DNA of 64,000 bases. Source: Indioceanicola profundi (GTDB taxonomy: Bacteria > Pseudomonadota > Alphaproteobacteria > Azospirillales > Azospirillaceae). A model generated the notes under the pieces. The model did not search any database and was not told the origin of the DNA. It was given only the letters and a program-made list of their open reading frames with translations. Shown in pieces: positions 26,726-35,214 of the stretch (position 1 is its first letter; each line of letters begins with the position of its first letter). The stretch lies in the NCBI RefSeq assembly GCF_003568845.1, contig NZ_CP030127.1:458501-522500 (forward strand). Direction: 5' to 3'. Made by a program: the position numbers and the translations under genes.

Positions 26726-26932
26726 TCAGCTCTCCTTGCCGAAGCCTTTCATCACGTCCGCCATGGTTTCATAGCGGCCATCCGGCATCTTCTCGATGGC
26801 GTCCAGCACTTCCCGGTCCGCGCCCTGCTGCTTGGCGTGCTTGACCAGGTCCGGCTTTTCCGCCGGGGAATCGATGCCTTTGAGGTGATGGGTCACATTG
26901 GCGGGCGATTGGCCGCCGACACCGCGGGACAT
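26726..26932 (-). CDS. DUF2795 family small protein
   Basis: A 68-aa protein: SPANVTHHLKGIDSPAEKPD, then DLVKHAKQQGADREVLDAIE and KMPDGRYETMADVMKGFGK. This is the DUF2795 pattern, a small helical domain of unknown role, often in stress-related loci. GGAGGAG stands close before ATG 26932, so the longer open frame to 27055 is rejected. Confidence 0.85.
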   Translation of the reverse strand: MSRGVGGQSPANVTHHLKGIDSPAEKPDLVKHAKQQGADREVLDAIEKMPDGRYETMADVMKGFGKES

Positions 26933-27317
26933 GGCGAACTCCTCCATTTGATTCGAGCGCAGCACCAACCGCGCTGTCCGCACGCCCGTTCCTGCAAACC
27001 TCGTCGGCAACTCCGGCGAGGGGAGAGGTTCATTGCACCTGAAGCTGGAGGGCATAGGCCTGTCGGTTCGTGCCTATGCGCCTCCCTCCACCTCCTCCAT
27101 CCAGCGGGGCGGTGCGCGGCCCGGTCGGATCGGAGAGCTCCAGTGGGATAGCCCCTCGCCATCCTGGTCGCTGCGCATAGGCCGAATGGTCCGGCAGGCC
27201 TATCACCCGACCTGCGATATGGGCGGTGGTTTCGATCTTTTGGGCGGGTTGGCGGCTGGGAGAAAGAGGGGCAAGCTTAGCGCCAAGTTTAATGGCTGAC
27301 CTTCAAGAGGATTGACG

Positions 27318-27962
27318 ATGCGGCAGGTGAATATCCTTCTGGTCGATGGGAGCACCCTGTTTCGCCAGGGCTTGAAGCAATTGTTGCCCTCCGAATTCAA
27401 CGTCGCCGGCGAAGCCCGCGACTTTCGGGAGGCCCTGGAGGTGCTGCGCCAGGGTGCCACGCCGGAGCTGATCCTGGTGGACTGCCCCGCGCCGACCGTC
27501 CAGGAGGCTGTTTCCGAGCTGGGCCGGGCGGCTCCCGCCGCGCGGATTGTCTATCTGGCCGATGTGGCGGAGCTGGGGCGTCTGCGCGCCGCGCTCGAGG
27601 GCGGCGCTGCCGGCTACATTACCAAGGACCGGTCGCCTGAAGCGCTGGTCCAGCAGCTCCGGCTGGTGCTGATGGGCGAAAAGGTCTTCCCGGCCGATCT
27701 GGCCCAGCAGCTTGTCATGGGCGGCGGCACCCGCGAGGTGTTCGAATCCCACAAGGGGCTGTCCCAGCGTGAGAATCAGATCCTCCGGTGCCTGCTGGAA
27801 GGCCAGAGCAACAAGATGATTGCCCTGAAGCTGAACATCACCGAGGCGACGGTGAAGGTTCACCTGAAGAGCCTGCTGCGCAAGATCAATGCCTCCAACC
27901 GCACCCAGGCGGCCATTTGGGCGATGAACAACGGCATCAGCGCAATGGAAGCGGCGGCCTGA
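27318..27962 (+). CDS. NarL/FixJ-type response regulator with atypical receiver
   Basis: A 214-aa two-domain regulator. The receiver domain is at residues 1-120 and the LuxR helix-turn-helix at 145-205 (GLSQRENQILRCLLEGQSNK; ATVKVHLKSLLRKINASNR). In the receiver the usual acidic pair is LLVDGS, with Gly in place of the second Asp, and the phospho-acceptor region reads ILVDCPAPTV. The conserved Lys is present (YITKDRS). Phosphorylation may be weak or absent. No partner kinase is adjacent. AAGAGG precedes the ATG. Two hairpins follow the gene. Confidence 0.88.
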   Translation: MRQVNILLVDGSTLFRQGLKQLLPSEFNVAGEARDFREALEVLRQGATPELILVDCPAPTVQEAVSELGRAAPAARIVYLADVAELGRLRAALEGGAAGYITKDRSPEALVQQLRLVLMGEKVFPADLAQQLVMGGGTREVFESHKGLSQRENQILRCLLEGQSNKMIALKLNITEATVKVHLKSLLRKINASNRTQAAIWAMNNGISAMEAAA

Positions 27963-27968
27963 CGGCTT

Positions 27969-27992
27969 GCAGGGCGCGCCATCGCGCCCTGC
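27969..27992 (+). terminator. 10-bp hairpin after the NarL-type regulator
   Basis: Arms GCAGGGCGCG (27969-27978) and CGCGCCCTGC (27983-27992) with loop CCAT, seven bases after the stop codon. No T-run. Confidence 0.6.
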
Positions 27993-28074
27993 TCAAGTGG
28001 CACTGGGGGATTCGGCGACGGCCCGACAGGGCCTGCTCGCTGAATCCCTCGGTCGCGTTTTCCGGCCTGTTCCG

Positions 28075-28103
28075 GCCAGGGGCCGTTTCCAGCGGCCCCT
28101 GGC
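28075..28103. terminator. 11-bp hairpin between convergent genes
   Basis: Arms GCCAGGGGCCG (28075-28085) and CGGCCCCTGGC (28093-28103), loop TTTCCAG. It lies between the regulator gene and the convergent isochorismatase-fold gene. Confidence 0.65.
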
Positions 28104-28130
28104 ATAGGAAGAATGTGGATGCGGCGATGG

Positions 28131-28727
28131 CTAGTCCGGGATCGCGTCCGGCTTGTCGACGACCACTGCGAACATGTCCCTCAGCATTGCCAAGCTGGCG
28201 GATTGCAGCGCGCCCGCGGGTACCGGCGTGCCGTCATGGCCCGGTAACGAGCGTGTGGCCGTGGCGCTTGCCACCACGACGGGACGGTGCCCCAGGCTGA
28301 AAGCATTGCGCGCGGTGGAATTGATGCACATGTGGGTCATGAAGCCGGCCAGCACGAGGTCGCGTCCGCCCTCCTGCGCCAGCGCTTCGGCCAGTTCCGT
28401 GCCGACGAAGGCGCTCGGGAAGTTCTTTACGATCACCTGTTCCCCGGGCCGGGGCGCCACGGCATCGCTGATCTGCCCGATCTCCTCCCGCACGTCATAG
28501 GGGCTGCCGGGGCCAGCGTCGTGCATGATGTGGAAAATCGGGATGCCGGCCGCCCGCGCGCGGTTCAGCAGCTTCGCCGCTTCATCCAGCGCCTCTTCGA
28601 CTCCTTCCAGTTTCATCACGCCCTGGCGGTAGGTGTTCTGGCAGTCGATCATGACCAGGGTGGAGCGGCCCAGGGGAGCCGGCTCGCGGCTCAGCCCCGA
28701 AAGGTCGCGAAGCGTGGTGGAAACCAT
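28131..28727 (-). CDS. Isochorismatase-fold cysteine hydrolase
   Basis: A 198-aa cysteine hydrolase of the isochorismatase/nicotinamidase superfamily. The catalytic triad is visible: Asp in LVMIDCQNTY, Lys in VIVKNFPSAF, and Cys in GFMTHMCINSTARNA. A cis-peptide-like segment precedes the Cys region. The substrate, probably an amide such as a carbamoyl or nicotinamide-like compound, cannot be read from the sequence. Divergent from the luciferase-like gene, with about 210 bases between them. Confidence 0.9.
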   Translation of the reverse strand: MVSTTLRDLSGLSREPAPLGRSTLVMIDCQNTYRQGVMKLEGVEEALDEAAKLLNRARAAGIPIFHIMHDAGPGSPYDVREEIGQISDAVAPRPGEQVIVKNFPSAFVGTELAEALAQEGGRDLVLAGFMTHMCINSTARNAFSLGHRPVVVASATATRSLPGHDGTPVPAGALQSASLAMLRDMFAVVVDKPDAIPD

Positions 28728-28941
28728 GGCAAGGCCCTTGCTGGGTGTCAGGAGCCATGGACGTTAGCACCCCGCGCCGCACCGCTCCCTTGTACTTTGG
28801 GTGCAGATCGGGGCCGGGCAGGACGGGGCCGGGCTGTGTCACAGCGGAACCGGGATTTTCGCTGGAGCATGCCCTGGATGCATCCTGTCCGTTGAACCTC
28901 TTGCGGACAGCCCCGCGGCATGAGGCAGTCAGGAGTCGCTG

Positions 28942-29895
28942 GTGACAGACGATCCGGCCCCGAATTCGGCAATCCAGCGGCTGTTCGCGGAAGGACGGTT
29001 GTCGCTTGGGCTGGTTCTTCCCATTGCCGTCGGGCCCTCGGGCATTGTGGACTGGCAGGCGCAGTTGGGGCTTGCAAGGCTGGCCGACCGGTTGGGCTTC
29101 GCCGCCCTCTGGGTCCGGGACGTTCCGCTGAACAGTCCGGACTATCCCGACCCGGTCGGGCATTCCGACCCTTGGACCCTTCTGGGCGCCCTGGCCGCCG
29201 GTACGGAACGGATCGCGCTTGTCACCGGCGCGATCGTGCTGCCCTTGCGGCATCCCCTCCATGTGGCCAAGGGCGCCGTTTCGGTCCAGAGCCTGTCGAA
29301 CGGCCGCTTCGTCCTCGGTCTCGGGTCCGGTGACCGGCGGGAGGAGTTCGCCGCGTTCGGGCGCGATCCGGCGGCGCACAGAAGTCTGTTCCGTGAGGGA
29401 TGGGAGCGCGTGGCCGCCGCCTTGGGGCCGGACGGCGCGGTAATCCCCGACATGCCAGACGGGCAGGGCGGCGCTTTCGAACTGAAGCCCGCACCGCGCG
29501 CACATATTCCGATGCTGGCAGTCGGATCGGCCGGCCAGTCGCTGGAGTGGATCGCCCGCAATGCGGCGGGGTGGGCGACCTATCACCGCGGATACGAAAT
29601 CCAGAAGGATCGTATCGCCCTCTGGAGGGCGGCCCTGGCCAAGACACGGCCTGGCGCTTTCCGAAGCCTCAGCCAGTCGATGGCGCTCCAGCTTCTGGAC
29701 GATCCCGATGCTCCATTGCAGGATATCGATCTCGGCTACCAGTGCGGCCGAAATGCCTTGGTCGGCGCGCTGGACGGGCTACGGCGACTCGGCGTGCATC
29801 ACGTCATGCTCAACCTCCCCCGCGCTGGGCGCCCGCCGGAGAGCGTGCTGGAAGAGTTGGCCGGCGAGGTGATGCCGCGCATCGCCGGCGGCTGA
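28942..29895 (+). CDS. LLM-class flavin-dependent oxidoreductase
   Basis: A 317-aa luciferase-like monooxygenase fold, F420- or FMN-dependent. Recognisable parts are LARLADRLGFAALWVRDVPL, DPWTLLGALAAGTERIALVT, GAIVLPLRHPLHVAKGAVSV and SNGRFVLGLGSGDRREEFAA. It starts with GTG and AGGAG is placed seven bases upstream. It resembles the TIGR03571-type subfamily. Substrate unknown; its divergent neighbour is a cysteine hydrolase, so both may serve one catabolic step (inference). Confidence 0.9.
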   Translation: MTDDPAPNSAIQRLFAEGRLSLGLVLPIAVGPSGIVDWQAQLGLARLADRLGFAALWVRDVPLNSPDYPDPVGHSDPWTLLGALAAGTERIALVTGAIVLPLRHPLHVAKGAVSVQSLSNGRFVLGLGSGDRREEFAAFGRDPAAHRSLFREGWERVAAALGPDGAVIPDMPDGQGGAFELKPAPRAHIPMLAVGSAGQSLEWIARNAAGWATYHRGYEIQKDRIALWRAALAKTRPGAFRSLSQSMALQLLDDPDAPLQDIDLGYQCGRNALVGALDGLRRLGVHHVMLNLPRAGRPPESVLEELAGEVMPRIAGG

Positions 29896-30110
29896 ACCGT
29901 CTCTTCCGGCCAGTCCGAACACATGATGCAGGATGAGCATGCGATTATGCCGAATGCGTATTCGCACGGGATGAGAGCTGCCGGTACGGTTCGAAGAATA
30001 ACAAAAAGAACGCCCGCGCTGCCCGACCATGGGGATGTAGGTCCCAGCGGACAGCCGGAGAAAAGGCCGGAGCGGAACGAACCGCCCGGCAAAACGGAGG
30101 AGGAAACACC

Positions 30111-31061
30111 ATGCTCAAGACGCTCGCGGCCGCTGTGCTGGTCGCAACCGCTGCATTTGCCGGGCCGGCCATGGCCGAGTATCCGGAGCGGCCCGTGAAC
30201 TACATCATTGCCTTCAATCCGGGCGGCGAGTCCGACGTGGCGGCGCGGCTTCAGCAGCCCTATTGGGAGAAGATCACGGGCAAGCCGCTCGTGATCCAGT
30301 ATCAGGCAGGTGCGGGCGGGGCGCAGGCCTGGTCGAAGCTCAACAGCATGGAGGGCGATGGCTACACGATCATGGGCACCAACCTGCCCCATACGATCCT
30401 GCAGCCGCTGGAGAAGGATGTCGGCTACGAGACGGACGATCTCGTCCACGTCAACTTCTTCCACTATACGCCCGACGCGATCTTCGTGCCGGCCGACAGC
30501 CAGTTCAAGACGCTGCAGGATCTGATCGACTATGCCAAGAAGAACCCCGGCATGGTCACCTTCAGCGGCTCCGGCTCCAACTCCTCCAACCATCTGGCGC
30601 AGCAGCGCTTCGACGAGCTGGCGGGTGTCAAGACCACCTACATTCCCTTCAGCGGCACCGGCCCGGCCATGACGGCCGTGCTGGGCAAGCAGGTTACCGC
30701 CGGTTTCAACTATTCGACATCCGCGGTGAATGCCGGCGACAAGGTCCGCATGCTGGCGGTCTCGTCCGATGAGCGCATGTCGAACTTCTCCGACACGCCC
30801 ACCTTCAAGGAGTTGGGCTTCGACCTAGTTGGCGGCGCCTATCGCGGCATCGGCGTGCCGAAATCCACGCCGGAGGACATCCGCAAGGCCATCTCCGACA
30901 TCGTCACCAAGATCAACCAGGACCCGAAATTCATCAAGCAGATGGAGGATGCCGGCTTCGTCCTGACCGACATCCCCTATTCGGAGATGAAGGCGTTCAT
31001 GGATGAGCGGAAAGCCTTCTACACGGACATTGCCAAGAAGATGGGCATCGCAAAGCGCTGA
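30111..31061 (+). CDS. tctC: TctC-type periplasmic substrate-binding protein
   Basis: A 316-aa solute receptor of the tripartite tricarboxylate transporter family. The signal peptide is LKTLAAAVLVATAAFAGPAM; the mature start YPERPVNYIIAFNPGGESDV is the typical TctC N-terminus. Later motifs are FSGSGSNSSNHLAQQRF and GVPKSTPEDIRKAI. It is first of the tctCAB operon and has GGAGGAGG before the ATG. The catabolic genes downstream point to tartrate or a similar hydroxy-dicarboxylate as ligand (inference). Confidence 0.92.
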   Translation: MLKTLAAAVLVATAAFAGPAMAEYPERPVNYIIAFNPGGESDVAARLQQPYWEKITGKPLVIQYQAGAGGAQAWSKLNSMEGDGYTIMGTNLPHTILQPLEKDVGYETDDLVHVNFFHYTPDAIFVPADSQFKTLQDLIDYAKKNPGMVTFSGSGSNSSNHLAQQRFDELAGVKTTYIPFSGTGPAMTAVLGKQVTAGFNYSTSAVNAGDKVRMLAVSSDERMSNFSDTPTFKELGFDLVGGAYRGIGVPKSTPEDIRKAISDIVTKINQDPKFIKQMEDAGFVLTDIPYSEMKAFMDERKAFYTDIAKKMGIAKR

Positions 31062-31085
31062 GGCTGTAACCGGAGGCGCACCGCC

Positions 31086-32618
31086 ATGGAAGTGCTAGGC
31101 TACCTCATCGACGCGCTGACGCCGCTCAACCTGCTGCTCGCCGTCGGCGGCGTAGTGTTGGGAACGGTGATCGGCGCTCTGCCGGGCCTGTCCGCGACCA
31201 TGGCGGTCGCTGTCCTGGTCCCCTTCACCTTCGCCATGAACCCGGCCTCGGCCCTGATCGTGCTGGGAGCAATCTATACCGGGGCCATTTATGGCGGCTC
31301 CTACGCCGCCATCCTGGTCAATACGCCGGGCACGCCATCCTCGATCGCGACGACCTTCGACGGCTATCCGATGGCGAAGCGCGGCGACGGCACGCTGGCC
31401 GTGACGCTCGCCACCGTATCGTCAGTCATCGGCGGCATCGTGGGAGCGCTGTTCCTTCTGCTGCTTGCGCCGCCGCTCGCCAACTTCGCGCTGGCCTTCG
31501 GGCCGCCGGAATATTTCTGGCTGGCCGTCTTTGGCCTGACTCTGATATCGGCACTGTCGGTCGGCAATCTGCTGAAGGGGCTGATCGGGGCTTGCTTCGG
31601 CCTGCTGCTGGCCATGGTGGGCGTGGCCGTGGTCGGCGGCGATATCCGCTTCACCATGGACAGCCAGATTCTGCTGGGCGGCATCAATGTCGTGAGCGCC
31701 CTGATCGGGCTCTACTGCATCCCCGTGCTGATCGACCTGGTCGCGACGCCGGACCCCCACCTGAAGGTGGAGCAGGAGCTGGGCGGCTACCGGCTGAAGG
31801 AGGCGCTGTCCATCGCCTGGCGGGGCAAGGTCAACGCGATCCGCAGCTCCGTGCTCGGCACATTGATCGGCATCCTGCCCGGTGCCGGCGGGTCCATCGC
31901 CAGTCTGGTCGCCTATTCGGAGGCGCGCCGCAGCTCCGCACATCCCGAGCGCTTCGGCACTGGCGAGCCGAACGGGATCATCGCAACCGAGTCCTCCAAC
32001 AATGCCACCGTGGGCGGCGGTTTCATCCCGACTCTGGTGCTCGGCATCCCTGGAACGCCGCCCGACGCCATTATTCTCGGCGCCCTTCTGGTCCAGGGCA
32101 TCAAGATCGGTCCGTCCCTGTTCACTGAGCAGGGCAGCATCGTCTACACCTTCATGTTCGGGCTGCTGATCGCGACCGTCCTGATGTTCCCGGTCGGGCT
32201 GCTGCTGGGCCGCTACGCCTACAAGTCGATCATCACGATCCCGAAGGCAATGCTGGTACCTGTTGTCGCCTTCATGACCGTGATCGGCAGCTTTGCCATC
32301 CACAATAATCTGGACGATGTGCTGGTGATGTTCGTCCTAGGCGTCATCGGATGGGTGCTGAACCGGTTGGGCTTTCAGCCCTCGCCCATCGTGCTTGGCC
32401 TTGTGCTCGGGCAGATTGCGGAGCAGGGCTTCGTCCAGTCCTACCTGATCGGCAATGCGCAGGGGAACGTGCTCGGCATGTTCTTCGGTCGCCCGCTCAG
32501 CCTTGTCATTGTGGCGCTGGCCGTGCTGACCCTGTTCTATCCCCTGATCGCCAAGCGCTGGGGCGTCAAGAAGCCGTCCTCCGTGACGGCAACGGCGGAG
32601 GCCCGCAATGCAGACTGA
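31086..32618 (+). CDS. tctA: TctA-type large membrane subunit
   Basis: A 510-aa integral membrane permease subunit of the TTT family with about 12 membrane helices. The family signature is clear near residues 20-75: GTVIGALPGLSATMAVAVLV, GAIYTGAIYGGSYAAILVNT and PGTPSS. A second, repeated signature occurs near 255-335: GILPGAGGSIASLVAYSEAR and GIPGTPPDAIILGALLVQGI. It lies 24 bases after tctC (GGAGG upstream) and its stop overlaps tctB by 11 bases. Confidence 0.94.
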   Translation: MEVLGYLIDALTPLNLLLAVGGVVLGTVIGALPGLSATMAVAVLVPFTFAMNPASALIVLGAIYTGAIYGGSYAAILVNTPGTPSSIATTFDGYPMAKRGDGTLAVTLATVSSVIGGIVGALFLLLLAPPLANFALAFGPPEYFWLAVFGLTLISALSVGNLLKGLIGACFGLLLAMVGVAVVGGDIRFTMDSQILLGGINVVSALIGLYCIPVLIDLVATPDPHLKVEQELGGYRLKEALSIAWRGKVNAIRSSVLGTLIGILPGAGGSIASLVAYSEARRSSAHPERFGTGEPNGIIATESSNNATVGGGFIPTLVLGIPGTPPDAIILGALLVQGIKIGPSLFTEQGSIVYTFMFGLLIATVLMFPVGLLLGRYAYKSIITIPKAMLVPVVAFMTVIGSFAIHNNLDDVLVMFVLGVIGWVLNRLGFQPSPIVLGLVLGQIAEQGFVQSYLIGNAQGNVLGMFFGRPLSLVIVALAVLTLFYPLIAKRWGVKKPSSVTATAEARNAD

Positions 32619-33078
32619 AGCCAAACGCCCGGACTACGGCACCATCGTCGTATCCGCGATCTTCATCCTTCTCGGCATCTGGGTGCTGTCGCAGACGGGG
32701 GAGATGAGCCCGCTCGGCTCCGTCTTCCCGCGCACCATCGCCACCGTGATGATCGTCTGCTCGGCGGTGCTGATCGTGGTGACGCTGCTGCGTGGCCGCA
32801 AGCTGCAGGCGGCGGCCTCCGGCTCAGTCGAATCCACGCCGCGCCGGGTGGCGCTGATCATGGTGATGGGAGCCTGGATCCTGCTGATGCCGGTGCTGGG
32901 CTTCTTCACCACCAGCCTGATTGCCTTCGTGGCCCTGCTGGCTGTCGCCAACTACGACCCCTTGCCGGCCCGCACCATGGCTTGGTACGCCCTGGCGGCG
33001 GTGCTGACAGTCGGGGCTTTCTACCTGCTGATGACCAGGGTGCTGCTGGTGCCCGTGCCCAAGGGGCTGCTGTTCTGA
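32608..33078 (+). CDS. tctB: TctB-type small membrane subunit
   Basis: A 156-aa protein with four membrane helices, the small subunit of the tripartite tricarboxylate transporter. It opens GTIVVSAIFILLGIWVLSQT, has PLGSVFPRTIATVMIVCSAV near residue 32, and ends with two hydrophobic stretches. ATG 32608 overlaps the tctA stop by 11 bases. The tctC-A-B order is the commonest in this family. Confidence 0.92.
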   Translation: MQTEAKRPDYGTIVVSAIFILLGIWVLSQTGEMSPLGSVFPRTIATVMIVCSAVLIVVTLLRGRKLQAAASGSVESTPRRVALIMVMGAWILLMPVLGFFTTSLIAFVALLAVANYDPLPARTMAWYALAAVLTVGAFYLLMTRVLLVPVPKGLLF

Positions 33079-33123
33079 TTATCCCCGCCGGTTCGGAGGC
33101 GGGAGAGGAAGGAGAAGGTTCAC

Positions 33124-34188
33124 ATGCCCAAGTACAAGATCGCGGCCATCCCGGGCGACGGCATCGGGACGGAGGTGGTGCCGGAGGGCATCCGTGTGCT
33201 GGAGGCCGCGGGCCGGCGCTTCGGCATCGAGTTCCAGTGGGACAATTTCGACTGGAGCTGCGCCCATTACCAGAAGCATGGCTGCATGATGCCCGCGGAC
33301 GGGCTGGACCGGATCCGCGGCCACGACGCCATCTTCCTGGGTGCGGTCGGCTTTCCCGGCGTGCCCGACCATGTCTCTCTCTGGGGCCTGCTGATCCCGA
33401 TCCGGCGCGAGTTCCAGCAATATGTGAATCTTCGCCCCGTGCGCCTGCTGCGCGGCACCACGACGCCGCTGGCCAACCGCACCGCGGCCGATATCGACTT
33501 CTATGTGGTCCGCGAGAACAATGAGGGCGAGTACTCCGAGGTCGGCGGGCGCATGTTCCGCGGCACGGAGAACGAGGTCGCCATCCAGGAGGCGATCTTC
33601 AGCAGGCGCGGCGTGGACCGCATCCTGCGCTACGCTTTTGAACTGGCGAAGAAGCGCCCGCGCAAGCACGTCACCTCCGCTACCAAGTCCAACGGCATCG
33701 TCCACACCATGCCGTTCTGGGATGAGCGCTTCGCCAAGATGAAGCAGCATTATCCCGATGTCGGCACCAGCCAGTACCACATCGATATCCTCTGCGCCCA
33801 CTTCGTGCAGCATCCGGACTGGTTCGACGTGGTGGTCGGCTCCAACCTGTTTGGCGACATCCTCTCCGACCTGGGACCCGCCGTGGCCGGTTCCATCGGC
33901 ATCGCGCCCTCGGCCAACATCAATCCGGAGCGGGACTTCCCCTCCATGTTCGAACCGGTGCACGGCTCCGCCCCCGACATCGCCGGCAAGGGCATCGCCA
34001 ACCCCATCGGCCAGATCTGGTCGGGGGCCATGATGCTGGAGCATCTCGGCCATCCAGAGGCGGGGGAAGCGATCCTGGAAGCTATCGAAACCGTGCTTGC
34101 CGATCCGGCGGCCCGCACCCGCGACATGGGCGGCAAGGCCACGACCGAGGAATGCGGCAAGGCCATTGCCGAGGCGCTGGGCGGCTGA
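33124..34188 (+). CDS. Tartrate/isopropylmalate-type beta-decarboxylating dehydrogenase 1
   Basis: A 354-aa NAD-dependent dehydrogenase of the isocitrate/isopropylmalate family, closest in style to tartrate dehydrogenase (TtuC). It begins YKIAAIPGDGIGTEVVPEGI, has the substrate loop YVVRENNEGEYSEVGGR, the metal-binding FGDILSDLGPAVAGSIGIAP, and the NAD motif FEPVHGSAPDIAGKGIANPI. Reaction: oxidation (and sometimes decarboxylation) of tartrate or malate-like acids. It follows tctB by 45 bases, with GAGAAGG upstream. A second paralogue is encoded at 36399-37472. Confidence 0.9.
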   Translation: MPKYKIAAIPGDGIGTEVVPEGIRVLEAAGRRFGIEFQWDNFDWSCAHYQKHGCMMPADGLDRIRGHDAIFLGAVGFPGVPDHVSLWGLLIPIRREFQQYVNLRPVRLLRGTTTPLANRTAADIDFYVVRENNEGEYSEVGGRMFRGTENEVAIQEAIFSRRGVDRILRYAFELAKKRPRKHVTSATKSNGIVHTMPFWDERFAKMKQHYPDVGTSQYHIDILCAHFVQHPDWFDVVVGSNLFGDILSDLGPAVAGSIGIAPSANINPERDFPSMFEPVHGSAPDIAGKGIANPIGQIWSGAMMLEHLGHPEAGEAILEAIETVLADPAARTRDMGGKATTEECGKAIAEALGG

Positions 34189-34196
34189 GGTTCGAA

Positions 34197-34226
34197 CCCG
34201 CGCCGGCGGCCTGCCGCCGGCGCGGG
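34197..34226. terminator. 14-bp perfect hairpin between convergent genes
   Basis: Arms 34197-34210 (CCCGCGCCGGCGGC) and 34213-34226 (its complement), two bases apart. It is between the dehydrogenase 1 gene and the LysR gene and probably acts for both. Confidence 0.75.
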
Positions 34227-34227
34227 A

Positions 34228-35115
34228 TCAGCCGAGAAGCTTCCAGAACGCTTCGGCCGCCGGGCTCATGCGGCTCCGCGGCCGGAACAGGCGGATTTCC
34301 AGCGGCACGTTCCAGCTCTCATCCCCCGCCGGGACGAGGGTGCCGCGTTTCAGGTCGTCCGCGACCAGCGTGGCCGGCATCCAGGCGATGCCGCGTCCCT
34401 CCCGCACCATGGTGCGAAGCAGGACGGCCAGATGCGCCACAAACACCCCGTGCAGCCAGACTTCGCGCCCGGACAGCATTGCTGCCACTGCACGGCCCAG
34501 GCCTGACACCTCCGAATAGGCCAGATAGGGCAGGGGCGCCGCTTCGGTGCCGGGCAGCCGCATCGGCGCCGTGCCTGCCGCGTCCGGAGAAACCACCGGG
34601 ATCAGCATGTCCTCGCCGACCTGGATGGAGCGGAACTGGCGCGGGTCCAGCCGGCTTGGCGCGCCGCCATGCTGGTGGCAGAGCAGGAACTGGCTCTGAC
34701 CATGGGCGATCAACCGTTCGCATGCGCTCATGCTGTCGGATTCCAGCCGTACCGCCAGCGGCGGGGCTTCCGCCTCCAGCGAGCGCAGCCAGGCCGGGAA
34801 GAAGGTCAGAGACAGGGAATGGGTCGCGGCGAAGCGCAGGGTGGACATGCCTTCCCCCTCCGCCTGCCGGGCCTCCTCACGCCCGCGCTGAAGCTGGCGG
34901 ATCACCTCGTCCGCTGCCGGGCGGAAGCGGTGGCCGGCATCGGTCAGCTTCACCGGCTGGCCGGTCCGGTCGAACAGGGTGGCGCCCACCCAGTCCTCAA
35001 GCGCTCGAATGCGGCGGCTGAACGCCGGTTGGGTCAGATTCCGGGCTTCAGCGGCACGGGAGAAGCTGCCCAGTTCGGAAAGGGCGAGAAAGTCTTCGAT
35101 CCAGGCGAGTTCCAT
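34228..35115 (-). CDS. LysR-family regulator of the tartrate locus
   Basis: A 295-aa LysR-type regulator. The N-terminal winged helix is WIEDFLALSELGSFSRAAEA then RNLTQPAFSRRIRALEDWVG; the C-terminal part is a periplasmic-binding-like effector domain. The frame extends to 35154, but ATG 35115 has GGAGG close upstream and starts at the family N-terminus. It is divergent from the tartrate dehydratase gene, and the shared 99-base intergenic region holds a T-N11-A palindrome. The likely effector is tartrate or a related acid. Confidence 0.92.
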   Translation of the reverse strand: MELAWIEDFLALSELGSFSRAAEARNLTQPAFSRRIRALEDWVGATLFDRTGQPVKLTDAGHRFRPAADEVIRQLQRGREEARQAEGEGMSTLRFAATHSLSLTFFPAWLRSLEAEAPPLAVRLESDSMSACERLIAHGQSQFLLCHQHGGAPSRLDPRQFRSIQVGEDMLIPVVSPDAAGTAPMRLPGTEAAPLPYLAYSEVSGLGRAVAAMLSGREVWLHGVFVAHLAVLLRTMVREGRGIAWMPATLVADDLKRGTLVPAGDESWNVPLEIRLFRPRSRMSPAAEAFWKLLG

Positions 35116-35145
35116 GGTCCTCCGCAATGCCGCCGAGGCATGAAG

Positions 35146-35164
35146 GAATGCCAATGTGGCATTC
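35146..35164. promoter_or_regulatory. Candidate LysR operator palindrome
   Basis: GAATGCCA-ATG-TGGCATTC, a perfect 8-bp inverted repeat containing T-N11-A (T at 35149, A at 35161), the classic LysR-type recognition pattern. It lies between the divergent LysR and tartrate dehydratase genes. A second, smaller palindrome (CCCTAG-T-CTAGGG, 35183-35195) lies 20 bases nearer the dehydratase start. Confidence 0.75.
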
Positions 35165-35214
35165 GCCCCCCGGCGCGTCCATCCCTAGTCTAGGGGCAAC
35201 CGAGGAGGAACCCC

